Assembly: GCF_000143415.4 (NCBI RefSeq)
Contig: NW_003314267.1
Location: 2,260,932-2,324,931, forward strand
Origin: Selaginella moellendorffii
Lineage: Eukaryota; Streptophyta; Lycopodiopsida; Selaginellales; Selaginellaceae
Direction: 5' to 3'
Length of the DNA stretch: 64,000 nucleotides
The notes under the pieces: model-generated
Told to the model about the DNA's origin: nothing
The model's input: only the letters and a program-made list of their open reading frames with translations
Database searches by the model: none
Program-made: the position numbers and the translations under genes
In this document: piece after piece, positions 23,989 to 34,567 of the stretch
Numbering within the stretch: position 1 is the stretch's first letter
How the letters are laid out: each line of letters opens with the position of its first letter

Positions 23989-24139
23989 CGTAAACCCAAG
24001 AACCCTAAAAATGAAAATGCTCTTAGCTACGTGGCAGGGGAATCTGTCCACCTCTGTTGCCACGTCGACTGACATGTCACAACACTTGGAGAGACGTTAT
24101 AGAGAAGGGGGAAAGTTTAGGGCAGCTAGAAAGGAATCC
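23989..24139. promoter_or_regulatory. Bidirectional promoter between ORC4 and GEN1
   Basis: Only 151 bp separate two divergent start codons. The segment contains AAACCC and AACCCTAAAA (telo-box type, 23993-24009) near ORC4, and a GTTGCCACGTCGAC block that is also present in the decayed copy at 21190. No obvious TATA box. Confidence 0.55.
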
Positions 24140-26288
24140 ATGGGCGTTGGGGGAGGATTTTGGGAGCTCATCAAGCCGCTGCGCCATAGCTCCGAAGATC
24201 TGTCAACGCTTCAGGATAAGCGCCTCGCAATCGATCTGTCCCATTGGATCGTCCAGCAGGAGGCCGTGCTCAAAGACAGGGCGCGCAAGCCTCACTTGCG
24301 TCTTTTGTTCTTCCGCGTCGTCACGCTTGTTGCCAAGGCAAGATTGCCGGTTTTTCTGCTCGATTTCTCAAGAAATTTTCACTCCAGGTCGGTGCATTGC
24401 CTGTTTTCGTGGTGGATGGAGACGCGCCATTGCTGAAGCTGCCTGCGAGGATCGAGCGCTTCAGTCGCTTTTCCGGAATTCCCGCCGCTCAGCTGAATGG
24501 AGGTGATAATCATCGGAATCGGGCTTTCCTCGAGAATGTAGAAGAGTGTGTGGTAAGTTTTCTTACGTCCATGAAGATTTTCTTCACGAAAGTTTCTCTC
24601 TATAGGAACTTCTGGGCTTGCTCAACGTACCGGTGTTACGTGCAACGAGCGAGGCGGAAGCCTTGTGTGCGGAGCTGGAGCGAAATGGCGTTGTAGACGC
24701 TTGTGTGACACCCGACAGTGATGCATTTCTTCACGGTGCGAGGTGTGTGATTCAAACCTTGCAAGCGGACATCAAAGTAAGGTGGGGATTCTTCTCTAAA
24801 GCTGCTGTAATTGTGGGAAGTCTGACAGAAACCTCTTGTGGAGTCATATCTTGCTTCAGACATCAGACTTGCGTTGCAACTCGAACGAGAACATCTTATT
24901 GCGTTAGCTCTCCTCGTAGGTTGCGACTACAATTTGCGTGGAATACCTGGTGTTGGCTACAGCAATGCAATGCGCCTGGTTCAGCATTTTTCTAAAGACG
25001 AGATCCTTGACAAGTAAGCCGGTTTTTTATTTTTTATTTTTGTTGTCTTATTGCTATCGATCTTAATTTCCTTGCTAATGGATCAGTCTTCGAAAATGGG
25101 GAAGGCGTGAGTATCCATCACCAGAAGTTATAGGAAAACTAAGTGATTCGGCAAATGGATTCGACAGCAAAGAAGGAGATGATGCTGCATTGCATCTTGG
25201 ACGAAGAAAAGATTCTCATTGTTCTATGTGTGGGCATCCCGGGAACAAGAAACTTCATACCAAGCTAGGCTGTGAAGATTGCGGGTCATTGAACACTGCC
25301 GGATGCTCTCAAAAAGCGAAGAACTTCAAGTGTGGCTGCGGGAGTTGCGCACAGGTATCATATGTAAGATGCCTTTTGCGCCAGGTTTCTAACACTGTTG
25401 TTTGCAGGATCGAAGAAGAAAGAAGCATGAGAAAGATGTGACATGGTGGTCAAATCTCCGTGCAAAAATTTCTGCGATTGAAGACTTCCCAAACGAAGAA
25501 ATTATTGAGATTTTTCTGAATACTGGGGCCACTAGTTATCTTAGAGGTTCGTACAGACGCTTTACAAACATACGTGTGAGCATCAACTTTTATCATGTTT
25601 CAGAAGGGCAATCCTTGGATCTTCGCTGGGAAGCTCCTCAAATGGAACCTCTAGAACTATTTCTCGGTTCGCATTTACATTGGGATGTAAGTTATATTCG
25701 CAAGAAGGCACTTCCACTACTGTCGCACTATTGTCTGAAGTCCATCGCCGAAGGTCCTTCAATGGCCCTTCTCAACGGTCGATATACCCCTACCTCTATA
25801 CTGAAACTCAAAACGAACGTGGGAAAACCACTGTACGTAGTGAAGTGGAATGCGGTGGATAGCTTTGGCGGGCCCGGTGGAGAAACGAATGAGGATTCCA
25901 TTACAACTGACGAACAGATTTCGTTAATCAAAAGAGCTTGTCCGGCTCTTGTTTCGAAGTTTGAAGATCAGCAGGTAAACTGTTTCTTACTCAGTTATAC
26001 AATCTTTTCTTTCTTTCTTTCTTTCTTTTTTGTTTTTTTATGTTGTTTTAGAAGTTCAAGAGACCGACTAGACGGAAAAAGAAAGAACCCGATCCAGATC
26101 AAAGGAGTATCATGTCCTTCTTCAAAGTAAAGTCCAAACAAGTTTCTTGGGAAGGAAGTGGCGTAGAGCTGTTGGCACCCACGGCTTTTCGTAAGGAATC
26201 TAACTCCTTGTCAAGCAAGCAAATTATAGACCTGGACTCGTCGGATGAAGATGATGTTCGGGTATCTGTCAAGAGGCGGCTATTTTGA
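24140..26288 (+). CDS. GEN1: Holliday-junction resolvase / flap endonuclease GEN1
   Basis: Multi-exon gene of the Rad2/XPG family. N-terminal MGVGGGFWELIKP and IDLSHWIVQQEA start the XPG-N domain; FVVDGDAP follows. The XPG-I domain has ATSEAEALCAEL and VTPDSDAFLHGA. LVGCDYNLRGIPGVGYSNA is the H2TH/DNA-binding turn. These hold the acidic metal ligands of the family. A cysteine-rich insert (CSMCGHPG, CEDCGSL, CGCGSCAQ) and a chromodomain-like region (PLYVVKWNAVDSF) follow. Near the C-terminus QRSIMSFF fits a PCNA-interacting PIP box. The enzyme cuts 5' flaps and four-way junctions in the nucleus. Exon 1 ends at 24337 before a GC donor (AAG, GCAAGA); exon 2 starts at 24388. Between the two plant paralogues, GEN1 fits better than SEND1, but that is inference. 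Confidence 0.88.
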
Positions 26289-26436
26289 TAAGATCGGGTA
26301 TGTGAACGTCGTTTTCTTCGTCTTCTTTGTTTCTGTTTTTCCTTTTTTTGTTTTAACAACTTCTTGTTCTGGTGGTCAGGCATCTAATTAAATAGGTGCC
26401 AGCACCGAAAGTACAAAATTATTAGAACGAGGCGTT

Positions 26437-27661
<1,225 letters not shown>

Positions 27662-29528
27662 TACCTCCTGTCTCACGAGAAGCAGAAACAGGAAACGAGG
27701 AGGTAAGGATCAATCAGCTTGATTCATTTGCAGATGTTTTCTTCTCTTGCAGTGTGAGCCTTTTATAGCTGCAAGTTTCCTCGGCTAACGTTCGCACAAT
27801 CATATTCATATGGAGGTGGACACGAAACTTGAGCCTTTAACAAGAGTTCGATCGTGGATGGCGTGCGACTCCCACGTTTCCTTGTTTGAATTCGAATTTT
27901 TAAATTGTGGCGCGAATTATTGTGAGGCCTCTAAGCGAACATCGAGTCATACAGGTATGCTGCCTACTTTTTCCACGATTAATGTTTCTTTTTGTTTTTC
28001 CGAGAGATCAGCAGCTGATTCAATGAAAACTTGCTTCATTTCCTATGATACTGCAGCTGAAACTAATGTACTCTACGCGGCTCAAGTTAAACGGAAGCTA
28101 AATGATTTATTGACGCTCTATTATTGTACACGCGATTTCAGTAACCTCATAGTGGTCAAAATTTTCTAATAGATTAGTCCCCTGCTAGATCTTATAGTTT
28201 TGTTTGCTGTTTCCAGCGAAGCGAAGACCGCACGCCCAGGTCGATCGGGTCTACCACGTCTCGTAAAGTAAAGGTACAGACGTGACTGTTGCGGTTACTA
28301 AACAAAGTCTGCAAACACGCAGCGTCACGATGTCTGGGAGATGAGAAAGGTCTTGTTAGCTTTATATTTTTCTCGCTGATGCCTTTGTGAAGGTTTCAGA
28401 GAACGGGACTTCACCACCAAATAGGAATCCGCAGCGTTTTAGAGGAATGCGGACCTAAAGTCCGATTCAATGTTTAGTTGGGAAGGTACGACATAGTTTG
28501 GATACCTCTTTCCGACCCGGGTGTTAAACAGGCAAACAGAAGCTGGTTGTTGACGGAACAAGTCTTCAAGGCTGACGGTACACCAGACGTTCTTCTACTT
28601 GCTCGAATGTCTGACGAGATGTTTACTGTAAACGCTGCAGAATAGCTGTGGAAAATGGAAGACTTGTACAGAACTTTGCCGGAAGCACAAAGGTGATTTT
28701 GTTCACGTTCTGTCATTATTTGACAGGAAAAGGTTCATTTCGAGGCAGCAGTCAACCGTGGTTGACGTGCCAGTGCAATCCAGTGCTCATTCATTGCGAG
28801 AGATCAAGTAGAAGGCAAGTATGTGCTGTTTAGATCCGGTTTACTTTTCTAATCGCAATTTCATTGGAAGACGAGCTCGAGCGCGTTGAGAGGCTCGAAA
28901 GCAAGCCCGAAGCCAACTTGCTCGACAGTGATGGCGAGAAACGAGAACTAAGAAACTTCGAGCTTACAGGGAGTACGAAGAATTACTTCTTTACTGGCGA
29001 AGGTCTATTCTGAAAAGCTTGTACGCTAAAAGTCGCCAGGAATCCTTTGCTGCTTTTGGAGGCGAATAGAAAAATGTGACGCGCTATGGGCGGCAGCACG
29101 AGAAGAATCGGCTTCGGTGGGTTATTGAGCTTTCCAGCTGTCTGATTAAAATGTGTTTTCAACGTTGGTAACATGGCTTGCTCGCAGGCTATCACGTACA
29201 AGCAAGCAGCGTCACGGGAAGCAATATAAACAAGTCTTCGTCAAGAACTAGCCAGGGATTGTGAAAGGCAAGAAATGGAAACTTGGGGGGCTTAATCGCG
29301 AGGAAATCTCCCGTTTGCTGGTAATTACCAGCATTCGTATCTGGAAAGATCCGGGTCAGCGACGAGAAAGAGAAAGCGTTACGCAAGCTTTGTCCGCGCA
29401 GTGCATGCACTGAAGTAACGGGGGTGGATCAAAGTTGGTTGAGCTGGAACTTGAATGCTCCGGTCACTCTTGGTGGGCGTTTGATGAAAAGGAAGGCGAG
29501 GATCTGTCATCGACGAAGAAGATGATCG
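27662..29528. other. Intergenic region with unrecognised coding-like remnants
   Basis: Short open stretches occur (around 28490-28650, reading DIVWIPLSDPGV in one frame, and 28870-28980, rich in Glu/Arg), each interrupted by stops. They may be relics of a gene, but I could not assign a family. No intact gene is supported. Confidence 0.35.
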
Positions 29529-31019
29529 ATGGTCGTCGCCAGGGATCAGGCTATGGTAGTACAGCGCAGGACGATGGCAATGCCGTTAACTCGACTCGTT
29601 CTCGCCACTTTGTTCGCCGTTTGGGTGGTATGGAACTTCGTACCTCTGGAGCAGCTCCAATCCTTCACTGCTCCACCAGCGGCAGAGATCAGATTTAGCC
29701 ACAGCGTAGAGCAGCACTACAAGTTCTCGGGCCACAACGATGGTGGTTCCTTGTCCGAGGAGATGGAACTGGGCTGGAAGAAGAAGGAGATCATCGACAG
29801 CTTGAGGGGTGGAAGTGATACATCGTCACGGGTGGTTTCATCGGGTTCCCCCTGTTCCGGCCGAGCTATCTACATTTACAAGCTCCCGGAGAGATTCAAT
29901 CGGGCTATACTCGAGCAATGCGGGACATTTCTCCCGTGGTTCAGCATGTGTGACTACTTCACAAACTCGGGTATGGGAGTCCCAGTGCAGAGCTCCAGTT
30001 CTTCGGTCCTAGCACCAGCAGGGAAGTGGTTCCAGACCAACCAGTACGCTCTCGACGTTCTCTTCCACCAGAGGCTACTCCACTATCCATGCCTCACGGA
30101 CTCTCCAGAGGAAGCGTCGCTCTTCTACGTTCCATACTACGCCGGCCTTGACGTTCTCAGGTACCACTACACCAACGAGACGCTGGAGCAGAAGAACGAG
30201 CTCGGGCTGGAAGTGATGGATCTCCTCAAGCGGCAGCAGTGGTGGTGGCGGAGGAATGGCAGGGACCATCTCTTGGTGATGGGAAAGATCACCTGGGACT
30301 TTCGCAGGAACAACGAGACAATGTGGGGGAACACGCTGCTCAAGATGGCCGAGTTCGAGAACATGACCAAGCTTCTCCTGGAGCGAGATCCCTTCGAGCC
30401 AAACGAGATCGCAGTGCCACACCCGACTTACTTCCACCCGAGCTCCGACTCCGACATAAGCACCTGGATCTCACGCATCGCTTCCTCCAGCAGGGACAAT
30501 CTCGTCAGCTTCGCCGGGATGCCGAGGGACCCCGAGCACCTCCGGACTCACCTCATCAACCAGTGCAAGGATCGCCCAGATCGCTGCAAGCTGCTGGCCT
30601 GCTCGGGGAATCTGTGCGACAGTCCGGAACCGACCATGGAGCTGTTCTTGAGCTCCCAGTTTTGCATGCAGCCGCCGGGGGACAGTGCCACCCGACGCTC
30701 GGTCTTCGATTCTCTCATCGCCGGGTGTATCCCAGTGTTGTTCGACGCCGACACCGCTTACTTCCAGTATGCGTGGCACCTTCCCGAGGACTCGTCCTCG
30801 TACTCGGTGTTCGTGTCGGCCAGCGATGTCAAGAGGCGGAGAGTGGACGTGGTGGACGTGGTGGAGCACGTCTCTCCCAGGCAGAGGCTGCTCATGAGGA
30901 GGAAGATTATCGAGGAGATTGTTCCGGGGTTGCTCTACGCGCAGCCGGGGACGAGGCTGCTCAAGTACCGGGATGCGTTTGACACCACCATCGCCAGGTT
31001 GTTGCAAAAAGGTAAATAA
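29529..31019 (+). CDS. GT47 exostosin-family glycosyltransferase, MUR3-like xyloglucan galactosyltransferase
   Basis: Intronless, 496 residues. A short N-terminal tail precedes one membrane anchor (LTRLVLATLFAVWVVWNFV), as in type II Golgi enzymes. The exostosin domain begins at about residue 115 with RAIYIYKLPERFN, then SMCDYFTNSGMG, WFQTNQYALDVLFHQRL, ASLFYVPYYAGLDV, HLLVMGKITWDF, EIAVPHPTYFHP, FCMQPPGDSATRRSVFDS and IAGCIPVLFD. These are the ordered motifs of the MUR3 clade in plants, whose members add galactose or related sugars to xyloglucan side chains. The exact donor and acceptor cannot be read from sequence. The open frame is unbroken. No close paralogue lies beside it. Confidence 0.9.
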   Translation: MVVARDQAMVVQRRTMAMPLTRLVLATLFAVWVVWNFVPLEQLQSFTAPPAAEIRFSHSVEQHYKFSGHNDGGSLSEEMELGWKKKEIIDSLRGGSDTSSRVVSSGSPCSGRAIYIYKLPERFNRAILEQCGTFLPWFSMCDYFTNSGMGVPVQSSSSSVLAPAGKWFQTNQYALDVLFHQRLLHYPCLTDSPEEASLFYVPYYAGLDVLRYHYTNETLEQKNELGLEVMDLLKRQQWWWRRNGRDHLLVMGKITWDFRRNNETMWGNTLLKMAEFENMTKLLLERDPFEPNEIAVPHPTYFHPSSDSDISTWISRIASSSRDNLVSFAGMPRDPEHLRTHLINQCKDRPDRCKLLACSGNLCDSPEPTMELFLSSQFCMQPPGDSATRRSVFDSLIAGCIPVLFDADTAYFQYAWHLPEDSSSYSVFVSASDVKRRRVDVVDVVEHVSPRQRLLMRRKIIEEIVPGLLYAQPGTRLLKYRDAFDTTIARLLQKGK

Positions 31020-31449
31020 CTACATGCATGTAAATTGGATCGGTCATAAGAAATCTAGAGCTGGATTAGATTTAGAGTTGGATTTCCTCTAAATCTATAA
31101 CCACAATTTTTCTTTAAAAATCCAGATAAAGGGATATCCTATGATACCAGGATATTCTTGGTACAGCCATTACACCGGATAGAAATATCTCCTCGGCGCA
31201 GTTAAACTTTCTCTAATTCTTTTGTAATCAGTGTTTGACCTTGCTGCTTACCAACTAGCTAAACATCAAACAAGCCCTGTGCTCACAGAAAAAAGAGAGT
31301 TACTTATCTATCAGTCAATCCCTCCTGGGGACAAGATAAATTGACCAGCACAAAACAAATCCCTTATTCATTTTGGCAACTTGTAGATATTGGGGGAGTA
31401 CACCTCTGTACCTGGGGTAGGTGGCCTAGTAAAAATTGCATTATATTGC

Positions 31450-31474
31450 AATATATATATATATATATATATAT
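31450..31474. repeat. TA dinucleotide microsatellite
   Basis: About 12 uninterrupted AT units within AT-rich DNA. Confidence 0.9.
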
Positions 31475-31619
31475 CAATTTCATACACATGTGTGTTTGAA
31501 TTGTTTAAACATGCATATGATTCATCTTTTATATATAAATTTTTAATCTATGTCAATTCATTTGCCACATCACCATCTTCTTTTTTGTAATTTAAATTTG
31601 GCAAGAATGGCAAGAATGA

Positions 31620-31960
31620 GTCGTGAGATGATTTAAACCTGGCATCCTAGATGGAGCTTGATGTTCAATGGCTACATGCAATGGGGTCCAATCTAGAGTC
31701 TAGCCCATCTTTACCTCAGAATAAGCAAGAATCGTGCCATATGCATTGCAATATAGCACTCAAACTCCTCACCAAAAGTTTTGATCCAAGGGACTAGAAT
31801 GTCATAGCATTCATAAGCGATTGGTAGAGATTGTGGCTGGCAAGTTGGATGAGCTAGAGTGTGTGATTCTGCTGTTGGGCAACACGTTCTAAGCATTTCC
31901 ACCCAATTGTATCTGGCAATCTTAGACATGTTTATTTGTTATGGACAATCCTAGTTGACA
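31620..31960 (-). pseudogene. Ankyrin-repeat gene remnant
   Basis: On the minus strand, YDILVPWIKTFGEEF is open, and in another frame just downstream DWTPLHVAIEHQ appears, the TPLHxA core of an ankyrin repeat. Stops and frame changes separate the pieces. Parent gene not identified. Confidence 0.4.
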
Positions 31961-32283
31961 TGGGTTGGATTCATATCTGGCATTCTGCCAAATTATATTA
32001 CACACAATCACGTTTCAATTGTTATGCATTATAATACTCTGTGCAATTGAAAAAAAAAAATACACATGTGTAAATAAAAAATGCACTCATGTGCAATTAT
32101 ATATTGATTGCCATATGATTGGGCATCAATATTATAGCATTCATTTTAAAAATGAGTAGCCTTTAAATAATAAATTTTTTTCTTAAAAATAAGAATTTTT
32201 TTAAAGGTTAGCAAAAAATTTCAAAAACACTTTTTGTTATCAAAACGAGGGTTTTAAACGAATTATGTTCGAACTGAAGCTTC

Positions 32284-34296
32284 ATGGCGGAGGGGAAACG
32301 GGTCAAGGTAGGCGAAGTTCTTGTGGGTTTGGGTTCCGAAGAATGGAGCGTGCCAAGCGGCACGACAGTGAAAGAGGTGATCCAGATGATTCTCTCGTCA
32401 CGGGGTTGTAGCAGCTCCAAAATAGTCCTCGAGGCGCATGTCGATCAGGATGGGAGCGTCATCCCTCTCCCCGACACTTTGAAGCTAACGGAGATCGAGG
32501 GCTGGAGATACAAAGCCAGAGCGGAGGTGGTGTTCAAACCTCGTCGGTTTGCAACTGGCGTCGCGATACAAGACCCCACTGAGTGCTTCTTTATCGAGCC
32601 CGAAGGCGCTCAAGCTCTGGCCGAGGACCTCGTCGCTGGCCGCTACTGTGTTGTGTGTGACCGAAGGCAGAGCGGGAAGACCACCCTGCTCTACGCGGTT
32701 GCGAAGAGATTGGAACAGTCGGGCTTGGTTCCGGTTTACATCGGGGGCTTGAGCAGCGCGGCCAAGGACTGGACTTCTTCAGATATGTGGAGAGACTTGT
32801 GCAGGAGGTTGCACCTTGCGTGCCCGGCTTTGTTTGCGGAACAGAAACACGAAGGGATGTGTGACGATATCGTCTTCATGAGCATGTTCCGCAAAACAGT
32901 GCGAGTCAGTTGCAAGGTGGTGGTCATTCTAGATGAAGCAGATACCCTGCTCAAGCTCGACCCTGGCTGCCTAGACGTCTTCTTCCATACAATCAAAGAC
33001 ATGAAGTCACAGAGGGCCTCCTACAACCTGTGGGCATTTGCTCTGGCTGGTGTCGAGACGATCAAAGACCTGCTCGAGGCACAGTATGACAGAAGAAGGC
33101 ATGCAGCAAACGAAGGGTACCTTGAAAGCGCTGCACCGAGCAGATTGTCCCCTTTTCCGCATGACTTGTCACAAGCTTTGCGTCCGTTCACCGTGGAAGA
33201 ATTGATCAGTCTCATGGAGCAGGCCAACGAGGAGCACGGAGGGAAGATTCTGCAGGTGGTGGAGGTGGCAACACACATCTGGCAACAGACTTCGGGGCAC
33301 AAAGGATTGGTCGGGACTTGCCTGGCGTATATGATGCAGGAGGAAGCTTTTACGTTCAAGTCTTGGCTGGAACTGTCGGACTCGTTCAAGCTCGGCCGCC
33401 ACCTCTTCGGACAGGCAACGTATGCCCGAATCATGTCCTTCTTCAGGACGACGTCCACCATCTCTCAAGCGCTGTACGATCTTCTGGTCAGCTTCCTCGG
33501 ACAGGAGAAGCGCGAGCTACAGAGCGTGGTGCACCTCCGTGATTTGCTGGCTGAAGGCGTATTGACTGCCGTATCATCGGGAGACGATAAGTACCAAGTT
33601 AGCATATCGTCTCCGTTGCTTCGTACGGCCATACTTCGACGGTGTTCTATCTGCGGCCAGCAGGTCGACGATCCTCCATCACCTCGCCATCTTGTGAACC
33701 GAACTTGGCTCGTCCAGCAGGCAATCAGGACGCTCGACTACGACTGCATTTTCAGGTGAGCTTTGCGGCTTTCTTGTGTGCTCGTTCACCTTTTGATGTT
33801 TCCATGCAGGCCCGAGTGCTCCGAGTACTCCCATCAGTTCATTTTCATGTGCAGGGTCAAGGCAGTGCTGCAATCGGCCTACCCCTTTGTTGGTGCGGTT
33901 GTCCTCCCTGAGGTGAAGGAGGTTCCGGTCGAAGGTGTCCGACGCAGCCAGTCACGCCTCCATACCTTAGTCCGCGACCATCAGCACTTTCCAAGGTTCG
34001 GGTTTGAATATGTTGTCGATGCAGACGTGAAGAACTTGAGAGCTCGCTACCAGATGTCCGTAGACTACAGTAAGCAGCACTCTGCACAGGTCTACTTGAT
34101 CAACTTTACTCTGCGCAAGGATCCTTTGGAGATTAAACCAGATGACGAGTCGATATATTTCTGGGGGGTGCGGTTTGATCCCGAGGACCAGACTGCAACC
34201 GTGACTAGTTTGGATGCGAGAGGTGCACGGGAGGCAGCTGTTTTGAGTTTACGCAATTGGACTGGCAAGCTCAAGTTTGATGACTTGGTGGGATGA
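32284..34296 (+). CDS. P-loop NTPase with ubiquitin-like header and nuclease-like tail (Crinkler/CR-like)
   Basis: Two exons (32284-33755, 33810-34296) give 652 residues. Residues 1-80 (GTTVKEVIQMIL, SVIPLPDTLKL) look like a ubiquitin-type beta-grasp header. A P-loop NTPase follows: RRQSGKTTLL as Walker A (first Gly of the loop not conserved) and VVVILDEADTLLKL as Walker B, with a helical arm (LRPFTVEELISLMEQ, HKGLVGTCLAYMM) like AAA_14/STAND-type ATPases. The C-terminal 160 residues (SHQFIFMCRVKAVLQ, VLPEVKEV, GFEYVVDA, YSKQHSAQVYLINFTL) resemble the PD-(D/E)XK/REase domains joined to such NTPases in CR (Crinkler) proteins, though the usual Asp and Lys are not evident. The family is assigned by architecture only. 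Function unknown; CR proteins are linked to conflict and pathogen-effector biology. The tail may be inactive. Confidence 0.6.
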
Positions 34297-34567
34297 AATA
34301 CTAAGTGCTTAAAGAATGGCATCCTAAAATCTTCATGATTAAACATTATATACATTATTGTAAAATAATGTTATCAAAGGGTTCAGTCCTTTTGCATGGC
34401 AATAAATTTCAGCGCTTTTGGATGAAAAGCCTGATTGAGAGGAGGCACACATAAGCAAATCCAACAGCAAAGTCGGGAACAGAAGAGAGTACGCTACAAT
34501 CATCAAGCTGCTCGGGGCAATCGTTAAGGAAAAACAAATTTATCACAATTTTAACATAGTTTGTAAC

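Larger units (their letters stand above)
31020..32283. other. AT-rich intergenic region
   Basis: No intact gene. Contains a TA microsatellite and a decayed ankyrin-repeat remnant (listed separately). Confidence 0.6.

Noticed and set aside
30239-30982. 247-residue plus-strand ORF inside the GT47 gene
   Set aside because: Shadow of the highly conserved exostosin frame.
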